Below are positions 1 to 7,421 of a stretch of DNA of 64,000 nucleotides, one piece after another (the first letter of the stretch is position 1; each line of letters opens with the position of its first letter). The notes beneath the pieces were generated by a model. It did not search any database, was not told where the DNA came from, and saw only the letters and a program-made list of their open reading frames with translations. The DNA is taken from contig NZ_JAPZVN010000024.1 of NCBI RefSeq assembly GCF_027533845.1, positions 31,624 through 95,623 on the forward strand, read 5' to 3'. Both the position numbers and the translations under genes were made by a program. Source of the DNA: Streptomyces sp. RPT161 (lineage in GTDB: Bacteria > Actinomycetota > Actinomycetes > Streptomycetales > Streptomycetaceae).

Positions 1-585
1 GCTTACATGCTGTGGCCGAAGGCCGTCACAGACAGGTTGAAGATCGGCAACGATCGGGAGATCGTCCACAGTTACCCATACCGGTCAGCGTGCCCGTCAA
101 CCGTGTGGGCAGACCTGATCGCCAGCGCCACCCACGAACTGTTCTTCGCAGGCTATACGAACTACTTCCTTTGGACGCAGCAGCCAGCCTTTGCAGCCAC
201 GCTTCGGGCCAAGGCTGCAACCGGTTGCCGAATCCGCTTTCTGCTAGGCAATCCCGACTGTGAAGTGACGCGCCAGCGGGAGGAGATTGAGGATGTTCCT
301 CTCACCGTCTCTACCCGCATCAGGATCACTCTCGGTGAACTGGCGAAGATCGGCTCTGTAGATGGAATGGATACGCGATTCTCCGCTACAGAAGACGCGG
401 CATCTCATATCGCGCTCTCCGTATTTCTCTTCGACAGTGAAGCCTTGGTGACACCCCACCTTGCCCGATTGGTTGGCCACGATTCGCCGCTGCTGCATCT
501 CCGACGACACAGCGAGCAGGGTTTGTTTGATCGCTTTGCAGGGCATGCCGAAGAGATTTGGTCCCGCGCAACAACCCCTCGGTGA
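1..585 (+). CDS. C-terminal part of a DUF5919-like (XRE-type regulator) protein, 5' end outside the window
   Basis: The frame is open from the first base, so the gene very probably begins upstream of the window; the first in-window ATG is at 7. The visible 194 residues resemble the C-terminal effector domain of actinobacterial XRE regulators (DUF5919, a phospholipase-D-like fold). Supporting motifs are YPYRSACP, FAGYTNYFLW, RFLLGNPD and VTRQREEIEDV near the middle, and LVGHDSPLLHLRR and FDRFAGHAEEIW near the end. The N-terminal helix-turn-helix expected in the family is not in view. The stretch is poorer in G+C at third codon positions than genes after 3 kb and sits next to integrase and IS remnants, so it probably belongs to an acquired island. 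Family assignment is by recalled resemblance. Confidence 0.6.
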   Translation, partial: AYMLWPKAVTDRLKIGNDREIVHSYPYRSACPSTVWADLIASATHELFFAGYTNYFLWTQQPAFAATLRAKAATGCRIRFLLGNPDCEVTRQREEIEDVPLTVSTRIRITLGELAKIGSVDGMDTRFSATEDAASHIALSVFLFDSEALVTPHLARLVGHDSPLLHLRRHSEQGLFDRFAGHAEEIWSRATTPR

Positions 586-848
586 ACAGTGGAGAGCTGT
601 CTACCGTCTGAGGCAGCCAGAACAGCCCTGAGACCCTCACAGCGTGGGGCTATCGTCATTGGGACTCGTCTTCCCGCTGCGCTCTCTTGCGCATCAAGTC
701 TTCAAAGGCAGTAGTCGCCCGCACTCCGGCGGCACCGAGACGCGTTCTGCCCGCTGGAGTGAGCCCCAGAAACGATGCAAGCTCTGCGATTTGCTTCTCA
801 CGTGCTGATCACGGCGACGATTGAGTTTGCAACCATTCCGGCCCTGGG

Positions 849-1272
849 TTGGCAATCAATGGTCCATGCTCGTCAATAGTGGCCAGCCAAACGGCTCTGC
901 GGTCCCTGATGGTCGTCTTGAAGCGACAGAAGGAGCGGCAAGAGGCGCAGACCGAGCGCCTTGGGCGCGGCTGGGATACCCAGTTCGAGGCGGACCGAGC
1001 AGGGGCCCGCAGGGCCCAGAGAAGGTCTCCGCACGATGGGGACCCTTCGGGCCGGACTGAGCCTGCCGGATGACTTCAGGATCCATGATCTTCGGCATGG
1101 CTACGTCACGGACGCTCTGGATGCCGGACAGAACCCTGTGGAGGTCTCGGCGAACGTACGGCACCACTCGCCGGGCTACACGATGGAGCGGTACGGCAAG
1201 CGCCGGGCTGCGGGTGCAAAGAAGCTGGCTGCGAGCAACGCCAGCCGAGTAGGTCTGTCGACCCTGGTCTAG
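849..1272 (+). pseudogene. tyrosine recombinase/integrase remnant (frameshifted, N-terminus lost)
   Basis: Two frames together keep the end of a phage/ICE-type tyrosine integrase. The first (849 onward) has LKRQKERQEAQTERLG, like the helix before the catalytic core. The second (about 1030-1272) carries the box II motif FRIHDLRHGYVTDAL, the later histidine segment VRHHSPGYT and the nucleophile segment YTMERYGKR. The catalytic His-x-x-Arg and the tyrosine are visible, but the N-terminal DNA-binding domains and part of the core are missing and the frame changes near 1000. The reading frame ends at TAG 1270-1272, inside the CTAG where the following IS element starts. A tRNA-Leu gene lies about 1.3 kb downstream with its 3' end towards this gene, as expected for a tRNA-targeted element. 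Confidence 0.7.
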
Positions 1273-1289
1273 GCAGTGTCGTCAAAGTG
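1271..1289 (+). repeat. left terminal inverted repeat of the IS element
   Basis: The 19 bases AGGCAGTGTCGTCAAAGTG are the exact reverse complement of 2518-2536. The repeat overlaps the last base pairs of the integrase stop codon and supplies the GTG used as start by the passenger reading frame. Confidence 0.9.
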
Positions 1290-1638
1290 CGCTTGGCAAG
1301 GCGGCCCGACCAGCAGGCATGATGTCCCGGTGGGGCATCTACCTGTCGATCTGCGCGCTTCCCTTCGACTCTTCGCGTTCTACCTGGCCAACGGCACTGT
1401 CGACGTTGACCTGCTCGACGGATTTGACTACCGACCCGCTCTCTTCCAGTTCGGTTCGTCGCTGGAGCAGGTCTTCGCGATCTACAGCAACGTGCTGGAG
1501 ATCGACTCTGACGGCAACGTGTTGAATGACGGGGATGCCCAGTACCGTGCAGCCCAGTGGATCCGCAGCTTCTGTGACCCGACGTACCAGGTTGAGCCGC
1601 CGTTCGAGGCCTGGGAGACGGAACTCCACGGGCCATGA
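1276..1638 (+). CDS. small conserved hypothetical protein inside the IS element (possibly 5'-truncated)
   Basis: The 120-residue frame opens at a GTG inside the left inverted repeat. From residue 18 it reads like a real, acidic, conserved actinobacterial protein: LPVDLRASLRLFAFYLANG, LLDGFDYRPALFQFG, EQVFAIYSNVLEI and QYRAAQWIRSFCDP. It resembles a small family I recall as DUF7677, but I am not certain of the name. The first 16 residues look unrelated and are encoded by IS sequence, so the natural start was probably lost and the 5' end replaced when the IS end came to lie here. No function is known. It is convergent with the transposase, 21 bases away. Confidence 0.55.
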   Translation: MSSKCAWQGGPTSRHDVPVGHLPVDLRASLRLFAFYLANGTVDVDLLDGFDYRPALFQFGSSLEQVFAIYSNVLEIDSDGNVLNDGDAQYRAAQWIRSFCDPTYQVEPPFEAWETELHGP

Positions 1639-1659
1639 ACCCCATGGCCCCGTCGAACG

Positions 1660-2510
1660 TCATGCCCACATCAGTAGCGATGCGATGGTGACGGCCGCCT
1701 GGTAGGACTCAGCGGTTTTGTCGTAGCGGGTTGCTATGCCGCGCCACTGCTTCAGCCGGTTGAAGGCCCGTTCGACCACGTTGCGGTGCTTGTAGAGCCG
1801 GCGGTCAAAGACCACCGGGCGACCGCCGAGCCGTCCCCGCCGCAGTCGGTTGGCGACCTGGTCGGCCCGCTCCGGGATGGTGTGTGCGATCCCGCGACGC
1901 CGCAGCCAGTCGCGGATCGCCTTCGAGCTGTAGCCCTTGTCCCCAAGGACGTGATCGGGACGGACCCGGGGCCGTCCCGGCCCGATCCGGGGCACTCGTA
2001 TCGCGGCCATGATGGCGGTGAACTGGGTGCAGTCGTTGGTGTTCCCGCCGGTCAGGACCAGGGCAAGCGGCCGGCCCCGACCGTCGACGGCCAGGTGCAG
2101 TTTGCTGGTCAGCCCGCCCCGCGAGCGACCGAGCGCCTGGTTCTGGGGCCCCCCTTTCGGGCCCCGGCGGCATGCTGGTGTGCCCGGACGATGGTGGAGT
2201 CGACCGACACGAGCCAGTCAATGTCGCCGGCCGCGTCCGCCTTGGCCTGCGCGGCTCGCAGCATCAGGTCGAACGTTCCGTCCCCTGCCCAGCGCCGGAA
2301 GCGCGTGTGCAAGGTGGCCCAGGAGCCGTACCTCGGAGGCACGTCCCGCCAGGCCACCCCAGTCCGGAACTTCCACACGATCCCGTTCAGCACCGTCCGG
2401 TCGTCCAGCCGCGGACGACCCTTCGTCGGCCTTGGCAGCAGAGGTTCCAACAGCTCCCACTCAGCGTCGGACAGTTCATGACGGCGTATCACCCCGCCAT
2501 GATCCACCAT
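1660..2510 (-). CDS. IS5-family DDE transposase, expressed by -1 frameshift
   Basis: Two overlapping frames make one transposase. The upstream frame (2109-2510) has the N-terminal segment LSDAEWELLEPLLP and the first catalytic aspartate in LVSVDSTIVRAHQH. The downstream frame, continuing to 1660, has the second aspartate in LGDKGYSSKAIRDWL and the glutamate in VVERAFNRLKQWRGIATRYDK, ending in LLMWA. The frames join at the heptamer A AAG GGG (2151-2157, minus strand): slipping back one base turns KGGPRT into KGGPQNQALGRSRGGLTSKLH, the usual family sequence, and the frame then stays open to 1660. This fits programmed frameshifting seen in many IS5-type elements. An accidental frameshift cannot be excluded. 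DDE residues and both ends are present, so the element may be active. Confidence 0.85.
2151..2157 (-). other. -1 ribosomal frameshift heptamer A AAG GGG in the transposase
   Basis: Read on the minus strand the seven bases are AAAGGGG, phased as A AAG GGG in the upstream frame, which fits the X XXY YYZ rule for -1 slippage. They are followed by a G/C-rich run (GGCCCC). Frame arithmetic agrees: upstream codons share phase with 2109 and downstream codons share phase with 1660, one base apart. Confidence 0.65.
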
Positions 2511-2517
2511 CCAAGAT

Positions 2518-2536
2518 CACTTTGACGACACTGCCT
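2518..2536 (-). repeat. right terminal inverted repeat of the IS element
   Basis: The sequence is the exact reverse complement of 1271-1289. It lies 7 bases upstream of the transposase start codon at 2510. Confidence 0.9.
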
Positions 2537-2589
2537 AGGGGTCGGCTGGGCTGTTGGTCACGTGGTTGGTCACGCCACAGCCCAGAAAT

Positions 2590-2612
2590 GAAGAAAGCCC
2601 CTGGTGAGGGGC
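2590..2612 (-). terminator. rho-independent terminator of the tRNA-Leu gene
   Basis: On the minus strand, just beyond the tRNA 3' end, GCCCCT-CACC-AGGGGC forms a 6-bp GC hairpin followed by TTTCTTC. The position and T-rich tail fit termination of the tRNA transcript. Confidence 0.7.
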
Positions 2613-2621
2613 CTTCCAAGC

Positions 2622-2709
2622 TGGTGTCCGAGGGGGGACTTGAACCCCCACGCCCGATAAAGGGCACTAGCACCTCAAGCTAGCGCGTCTGCCATTCCGC
2701 CACCCGGAC
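2622..2709 (-). tRNA. tRNA-Leu (anticodon GAG), CCA encoded
   Basis: The minus strand folds as a class II tRNA. The 5' acceptor strand GTCCGGG pairs with 3' CTCGGAC (one G-U). The anticodon stem is CTAGC/GCTAG with loop TTGAGGT, giving anticodon GAG. A long variable arm lies around GCCCTTTATCGGGC, as expected for leucine, and the T-loop reads GGTTCAAGTCC. Discriminator A and an encoded CCA end the gene. Its 3' end faces the integrase remnant, which makes it a likely integration site for the decayed island on the left. Confidence 0.95.
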
Positions 2710-3019
2710 TGGGTGTCCGCGGTTTCCCGCGGCGACAGGGATAACGATACCAAGGATTCGGAGTGCGTTTCACCTGCGTATCCCGGCCCAGGCCGGGGCC
2801 TGAAGGTCGGCTATGGGCGATACCTGTGATACAGCCGGTACGGCTGGTTCGTCAGCTGTGGGTGGCCGCCGCGGCGTGCGGTGAGCTGAGGCGCGGTCGG
2901 GCGGCTTCGGCCGTGTCGCCGTCGCGGGAGCGGCTGCGGGACACCTTCTGGCTCGCGCCCACCGTGTCGCGTAGTCGCGCTCCGACCGCAGCGGCCGGTC
3001 GCTGCGGGCGCTGGTCCCG
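2710..3019. other. gap upstream of tRNA-Leu, no convincing gene
   Basis: The first part must carry the tRNA promoter (transcription leftward). Frames open through this stretch on both strands have arginine/proline-rich, shadow-like translations without recognisable motifs. I see no repeat or strong hairpin. Confidence 0.4.
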
Positions 3020-3295
3020 GTGGTGCACGACCCCACCACGGCCGTGCGGCGCCTGGGTCGGATCGTGCAGTTCCTGGCGATGGTGGCGCACCTGCCGCTG
3101 GGGGCGGTGCGCCACCACGACCGGGCCGCAGCGCTGCGGCTGGTACGGGACCTGCCCGCCTGGGCGGACCTTGCCGATCCGGAGCGCCGCAAGGCGCTGG
3201 CCCGGCACCGTACGCCGCTGGCGCGGGCCGTGCGGCGGACGGTGCCGGACGACGACGAGTTCGCGCTGGTCGCCTACCGTCAGGGCATCGGCTGA
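3020..3295 (+). CDS. short hypothetical protein
   Basis: The 91-residue frame starts with tandem GTG codons (3020, 3023) and ends three bases before the convergent aldehyde dehydrogenase stop. Its composition is plausible for a real soluble protein (PTTAVRRLGRIVQFLAMVA, LRLVRDLPAWADLADPERR, DDDEFALVAYRQGIG) and third positions are G/C-rich. I recognise no family. An in-frame stop at 2972 limits it on the 5' side and there is no clear ribosome site, so it could be the tail of a decayed gene. Confidence 0.35.
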   Translation: MVHDPTTAVRRLGRIVQFLAMVAHLPLGAVRHHDRAAALRLVRDLPAWADLADPERRKALARHRTPLARAVRRTVPDDDEFALVAYRQGIG

Positions 3296-3298
3296 CCG

Positions 3299-4840
3299 CT
3301 ACGGCATCAGGTGGTAGTCCGGGAAGTTGCCCGGGAGCCGCTCGCCGCGCGGGCCGTCCGTGACGGCCCGTACCAGCAGGTCGCCGCCTACGAAGGCGCC
3401 GCGCCATGAGGCGCCGAAGCCGCCGAAGAGTTCGTCGCGGTCGCCACGGGAGCGCGGCCTGCCCAGGCCCACCTTGAACGCCCGGATCTGCGGGGCCAGC
3501 CGCGCCGCGGTCCGTTCGTCGTCGCAGGAGAGGCTGGCGACCAGCGCACCGTTGCTGGCGTTCATCGCGGCCAGCAGCTCGGCCTCGGTGTCCACCAGCA
3601 CGATGGTGTCCACCGGACCGAACGGCTCCGCGTGGTGCAGCGGCGACGAGCGCGGCGGGGCCAGCAGGGTGACCGGCGGCATGTAGCCGGAGGTGTCCTG
3701 AGCGGGCAGGAAGCGGCCGTCGGCGAGGGTGCCGCGGTGCAGCGGTACGGCACCGCGGTCGATCGCGTCGTCCACCAGCTCGGTCAGCTCCTTGGCCTTG
3801 GCCGCGTTGATCACCGGGCCGAAGTCCAGCTCGGGCAGCGGGTCGTCCGGCGACTCCACGGCGAGCGGATGGCCGAAGACCACCGACCGGACCGCCGGAA
3901 GGTAGGCGCCCAGGAAACGGTCGAACAGCCGCCGTTGCACCACGAACCGCGGATAGGCGGTGCACCGCTGCTTGGCGTAGTCGAAGGTCTTGCGAATCTG
4001 GCCGGAAAGCGTGTCCCAGTCACTGAACTCCCACAACCCCCAGCAGTTGAGCCCCTCCTGCTCCAGGATGTGCCGCTTGCCGAGGTCGGCCACGTCGGAG
4101 GCGACCCGGCCGCCCGCGTCCCGGCCGCCGACGAATGAGACGCAGCCGATCTCCGGCGCCCGCACCAGCGCCTCGGACAGTTCCCCGCCGGAGCCGCTGA
4201 CCAGGGTGATCGGGAGCCCCTCGCGCACCGCCAGCGCGCTGGCGAGCGTGAGGCAGGCCAGGCCGCCGTCGGTCGGGGTCTTGGCGATCACAGCGTTGCC
4301 CGCCAGGATCTGCACCAGCATGGCGTGCACCAGGACGCTCATCGGGTAGTTCCAGCTGGCGATGTTGCTCACCGGCCCGGCGAGCGGCGCCCGGCCCTCG
4401 ACCATGCGGTCGATCTCCTCGACGTACCAGCGCACCCCGTCGATGGCACGGTCCACGTCGGCCTGGGCGAGCCGCCAGGGCTTGCCGATCTCCCAGACCA
4501 GCAGCAGCGAGAGCAGCTCCCGGTGCGCGGTGAGCGCGTCGAGAGCCGCGGTCACCCGCGCCTTGCGCTCCGGCAGCGGAACGCCGCGCCAGGCGCGGTG
4601 CTGGTCCAGCGAGGCGCGCACGGCATGGTGCGCGCCGTCCGGATCCAGCCGCGGCAGGCCCGCTATCGGGCTGCCGTCGACCGGCGACTGACAGGGCAGC
4701 AGTCGCCCGTCGGCATGCCAGCGGCCGTCCCACAGGTTGCGTACGCGGTCTTCGGCGAACGCTTCGGGCGCGGCGTCGAGACACCGCCGCCAGGCGTCCT
4801 GCCAGGCGGTTCCGGGCTTGAGGGTGAGGGTTGGTGCCAT
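3299..4840 (-). CDS. aldehyde dehydrogenase family protein
   Basis: The 513-residue protein has the NAD(P)-dependent aldehyde dehydrogenase layout, oxidising an aldehyde to the acid in the cytosol. Visible motifs are the Rossmann-side segment SNIASWNYPMSVL with the oxyanion asparagine near residue 164, AKTPTDGG at the cofactor site, VSFVGGRDAGG, a general-base region around ILEQEGLNCWG (about 259-268), and the nucleophile in AKQRCTAYPRFV (Cys near 293). Substrate is not predictable. ATG 4840 is chosen because GGAG precedes it by 6 bases; an upstream in-frame ATG at 4924 adds a basic, unconserved stretch. It is divergent from fdhD. Confidence 0.85.
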   Translation of the reverse strand: MAPTLTLKPGTAWQDAWRRCLDAAPEAFAEDRVRNLWDGRWHADGRLLPCQSPVDGSPIAGLPRLDPDGAHHAVRASLDQHRAWRGVPLPERKARVTAALDALTAHRELLSLLLVWEIGKPWRLAQADVDRAIDGVRWYVEEIDRMVEGRAPLAGPVSNIASWNYPMSVLVHAMLVQILAGNAVIAKTPTDGGLACLTLASALAVREGLPITLVSGSGGELSEALVRAPEIGCVSFVGGRDAGGRVASDVADLGKRHILEQEGLNCWGLWEFSDWDTLSGQIRKTFDYAKQRCTAYPRFVVQRRLFDRFLGAYLPAVRSVVFGHPLAVESPDDPLPELDFGPVINAAKAKELTELVDDAIDRGAVPLHRGTLADGRFLPAQDTSGYMPPVTLLAPPRSSPLHHAEPFGPVDTIVLVDTEAELLAAMNASNGALVASLSCDDERTAARLAPQIRAFKVGLGRPRSRGDRDELFGGFGASWRGAFVGGDLLVRAVTDGPRGERLPGNFPDYHLMP

Positions 4841-5049
4841 GTCGGTCTCCGCTCGGTAGTCGGGAGATCTTGGCCAACGGCAAGGCTCGGCAACGGCGAA
4901 GTGCCGTCGGAACGGGGGCCTCAAGGTCTACCGGAACGAACGGGCGCGCGGAACAGCGCGAGGCGCGACCCCGGTCGAGAGTGTCAACATCAGATCATGG
5001 AGTCGAACATTCTGAGCGGTACGAGCTTCGGAAAGCGGGACTGATCGCC

Positions 5050-5898
5050 ATGGGACGGGTAACCGAGCGCCGACGCGTGCTGCGGGTCAGGGACGGGGCG
5101 GTCGGCCATCGCTCGGACACGCTGGTCGCCGAGGAGCCGCTGGAGATCCGGCTGAACGGAAAGCCGCTGGCGATCACCATGCGCACCCCGGGTGACGACT
5201 TCGCCCTGGCCGCCGGGTTCTTGGTGAGCGAGGGGGTGCTCGGCGCGGCGGAGGAGCTGGCTTCGATCGTCTACTGCGCGGGCGCGACGGACGACGGGTC
5301 GAACACCTACAACGTGGTGGACGTCTCGCTCGCCCCGGGCGTTCCGGTGCCGGACATCACCCTGGAGCGCAACGTCTACACCACGTCGTCGTGCGGTCTG
5401 TGCGGCAAGGCGAGCCTGGACGCGGTGGAGACGACGACCCGCTGGCCGCTGTCCGACTCGCCCGAGGTCAGGCTCGACCCCGAGGTGCTGGCGGTGCTAC
5501 CGGACCGGCTGCGGGCCGCGCAGCGGGTCTTCGACCGAACCGGCGGCCTGCACGCCGCCGCGCTGTTCACCCCGGACGGAGAACTGCTGGACGTTCGGGA
5601 GGACGTGGGCCGGCACAACGCGGTCGACAAGCTCGTGGGACGCGCCCTCCAGCAGGGTCTGCTCCCCCTGTCCGGAAGCGTGCTGCTGGTGTCCGGGCGC
5701 GCCTCCTTCGAGTTGGCGCAGAAGGCGGTGATGGCCGGGATCCCGGTGCTGGCCGCGGTGTCCGCGCCGTCCTCGCTCGCCGTGGACCTGGCCGTGCGGA
5801 CCGGGATGACACTGGTCGGCTTCCTGCGCGGCACGTCGATGAACGTCTACGCGGGCGAGCACCGCGTGCTGCTGGAGACGACGGCGGCCGGAGCCTGA
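5050..5898 (+). CDS. fdhD: FdhD, sulfurtransferase for formate dehydrogenase
   Basis: The 282-residue protein matches FdhD, which passes sulfur from a cysteine desulfurase to the molybdenum cofactor of formate dehydrogenases. Family hallmarks are the N-terminal EEPLEIRLNGKPL, RTPGDDFALAAGFLVSEG, the catalytic CGLCGK loop (Cys 115 and 118), DRTGGLHAAALF, REDVGRHNAVDKLVG and SGRASFELAQKA. ATG 5050 follows AAGCGGGA and gives the usual N-terminus; a longer frame back to 4831 is unlike the family. No formate dehydrogenase is in the window, so its client is elsewhere. A membrane molybdoenzyme lies 34 kb away but is of a different (sulfite-oxidase-like) fold. Confidence 0.93.
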   Translation: MGRVTERRRVLRVRDGAVGHRSDTLVAEEPLEIRLNGKPLAITMRTPGDDFALAAGFLVSEGVLGAAEELASIVYCAGATDDGSNTYNVVDVSLAPGVPVPDITLERNVYTTSSCGLCGKASLDAVETTTRWPLSDSPEVRLDPEVLAVLPDRLRAAQRVFDRTGGLHAAALFTPDGELLDVREDVGRHNAVDKLVGRALQQGLLPLSGSVLLVSGRASFELAQKAVMAGIPVLAAVSAPSSLAVDLAVRTGMTLVGFLRGTSMNVYAGEHRVLLETTAAGA

Positions 5899-5936
5899 CC
5901 GGGGCTCAGGCCGCAGGACCGGGGAAGAACCGAGCC

Positions 5937-6185
5937 TCAGCGGGCCTGGGCGGATGCCTGGCGGTCGGCCGTAGCGGTGTTCGCGCCGTCGACCACCTCG
6001 CCCGCCACCGTGCGCTGCTCGCCCGCCGGGGTCTCGTCCTTGAGCGCCTTGGTCTCCGCCTTCAGGATGCGCATCGACTTGCCGAGCTGCCGGGCGGTGT
6101 CCGGCAGCCGCTTGGCACCGAACAGCACGATCGCCACGACGGCGACGATCAGCAGATGGGTGGGCGTGAACAGGTCGCGGATCAC
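5937..6185 (-). CDS. TatA/TatE-type twin-arginine translocase subunit (orphan copy)
   Basis: The 82-residue protein has one N-terminal membrane helix ([13 protein letters not shown]), the FGAKRLP hinge typical of TatA, an amphipathic helix ([20 protein letters not shown]) and a hydrophilic tail. TatA forms the transport pore of the Tat system in the cytoplasmic membrane. It stands alone, without tatB or tatC, next to the SBF transporter. Actinobacteria often have more than one tatA. The window encodes several Tat-type substrates (EfeB, GH47), but a dedicated link is not shown. Confidence 0.88.
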   Translation of the reverse strand: MIRDLFTPTHLLIVAVVAIVLFGAKRLPDTARQLGKSMRILKAETKALKDETPAGEQRTVAGEVVDGANTATADRQASAQAR

Positions 6186-6194
6186 AGCAACTCC

Positions 6195-7253
6195 TCAAGC
6201 GTGGACAGGGCGGGCCTGGGCGTCTGGCGACGACCGTTCCGATGGCAGGCTACCTTCCCCGCCGCCGTCCGCGTCAGTCGAGTCATGGGACCACCGCTTG
6301 GCGATCACCGCGCAGACCATGAGTTGCATCTGGTGGAACAGCATCAGCGGCAGGATCATCAGGCCCGCGTGCCCGCCGAACAGCACGCTGGCCATCGGCA
6401 GCCCGTTCGCCAGACTCTTCTTGGAGCCGCAGAAGACTATGGCGGTGCGGTCCGCGCGGGAGAAGCCGAGCCTGCGGGAGGCCACCGAGGTGAGGCAGAG
6501 CACCAGGCCGAGCAGCACCGCCTCGACCCCGAGCAGCGCCGACAGCCGGGCCGCCGTCACCTGGTGCCAGATGCCGTGCACCATGCCCTCGCTGAACGCC
6601 GTGTAGACCACGAACAGGATCGAGCTGCGGTCCACCAGTGAGAGCACCTTCTTGTGGCGGGCGACGAAGCCGCCGATCCAGCGCCGCAGCAACTGCCCGG
6701 CCAGGAACGGAGCCAGCAGTTGCAGCGCGATGTCGGCCAGACCGTGCGCGGAGAACCCGGCACCGCTGGAGTGCAGCAGCAGCCCGGCGAGTACCGGTGT
6801 GACGACCATGCCGAGCAGCGCGGAGTACGTCCCGGCGCAGATGGCCGCCGAGACGTTGCCGCGCGCGATCGAGGTGAACGCGATCGAGGACTGGATGGTC
6901 GAGGGCAGGATGCACAGATAGACGAACCCGGTGTAAAGCTGCGGGGTCAGCACGTACGGGACCAGGCCGCGGGCCGCCAGGCCCAGCAGTGGGAACACGG
7001 CGAAGGTGCTGAGCACCACGGTCAGGTGCAGCCGCCAGTGGCTCAGCCCCGCCAGCGCCTCACGGCTGGAGAGCCGGGCGCCGTAGAGGAAGAACAGCAG
7101 CGCGATCGCGAAGGTGGACGCCCCGTCGGCGACCGGCGCCGCGGCGCCCTTGGCGGGGAACAGCGCCGCCAGGCCCACGGTGGCGACGAGCGCCACGATG
7201 AACGGTTCGATCGGCATCCAGGACGGCCAGGACGGCAGCGTGACGCGGCGCAT
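6195..7253 (-). CDS. bile acid:sodium symporter family (SBF-like) membrane transporter
   Basis: The 352-residue protein has about ten hydrophobic helices of the BASS/SBF-like (YfeH-type) fold. Characteristic segments are FAIALLFFLYGARLS, YLCILPSTIQSSIAFTSIARGN, AAICAGTYSALLGMVVTPVLAG and VFCGSKKSLANGLPMASVLF. The SKKSLANG motif is typical of this subgroup. The tail after residue 325 is hydrophilic. It probably carries an organic anion with sodium across the cytoplasmic membrane; the substrate is unknown. It is divergent from a LysR regulator, a recurrent pairing for this family, with a symmetrical regulatory region between them. Confidence 0.85.
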   Translation of the reverse strand: MRRVTLPSWPSWMPIEPFIVALVATVGLAALFPAKGAAAPVADGASTFAIALLFFLYGARLSSREALAGLSHWRLHLTVVLSTFAVFPLLGLAARGLVPYVLTPQLYTGFVYLCILPSTIQSSIAFTSIARGNVSAAICAGTYSALLGMVVTPVLAGLLLHSSGAGFSAHGLADIALQLLAPFLAGQLLRRWIGGFVARHKKVLSLVDRSSILFVVYTAFSEGMVHGIWHQVTAARLSALLGVEAVLLGLVLCLTSVASRRLGFSRADRTAIVFCGSKKSLANGLPMASVLFGGHAGLMILPLMLFHQMQLMVCAVIAKRWSHDSTDADGGGEGSLPSERSSPDAQARPVHA

Positions 7254-7354
7254 GTCTTCTCTCAGTCGGCTGTGGGACGGGTCGGTACCAACCAGTGCAC
7301 GCCTTCGTGGGGACGGGGGCGGTGACCCTGGTCAGCCTGCTCCTCACCAGGCTC

Positions 7355-7407
7355 ATTGTGAACCCCGTTCACCGGACTGATAATCATCACAATTCACGAT
7401 AACGGGG
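7355..7407. promoter_or_regulatory. candidate LysR operator in the divergent SBF/LysR promoter region
   Basis: Between the two divergent starts lie nested inverted repeats: ATTGTGA (7355-7361) against TCACAAT (7387-7393), GTGAA-CCCCG-TTCAC (7358-7372), and CCCCGTT (7363-7369) against AACGGGG (7401-7407). The stretch is more A+T-rich than its surroundings. LysR proteins usually bind such symmetric sites between their own gene and the target. Confidence 0.5.
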
Positions 7408-7421
7408 CTACCATCGGGGAC

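Larger units (their letters stand above)
1271..2536. mobile_element. IS5-family-type insertion element with passenger gene
   Basis: The element is bounded by perfectly matched 19-bp inverted ends at 1271-1289 and 2518-2536. The flanking bases give CTAG at both edges (1269-1272 and 2535-2538), consistent with the CTAG/YTAR target duplication known for IS5-type elements. It contains a minus-strand DDE transposase read through a -1 frameshift (1660-2510). Between the transposase stop and the left end lie about 370 extra bases with a small plus-strand gene, so it is longer than the roughly 0.85-0.95 kb usual for one-gene members. A weaker inverted-end-like sequence lies just after the transposase stop (about 1640-1657), which may be the original left end. 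Confidence 0.8.

Noticed and set aside
2811..3965. Long minus-strand frame of 384 codons over the aldehyde dehydrogenase end
   Set aside because: It is a high-GC shadow frame with Arg/Pro/Ala-rich composition, and the same DNA is explained by the well-supported dehydrogenase in another frame.
5050..5898. Functional pairing of FdhD with the molybdoenzyme at 40 kb
   Set aside because: FdhD serves formate dehydrogenases with a bis-guanine cofactor, whereas the 40-kb enzyme has a sulfite-oxidase-like domain that does not need it.
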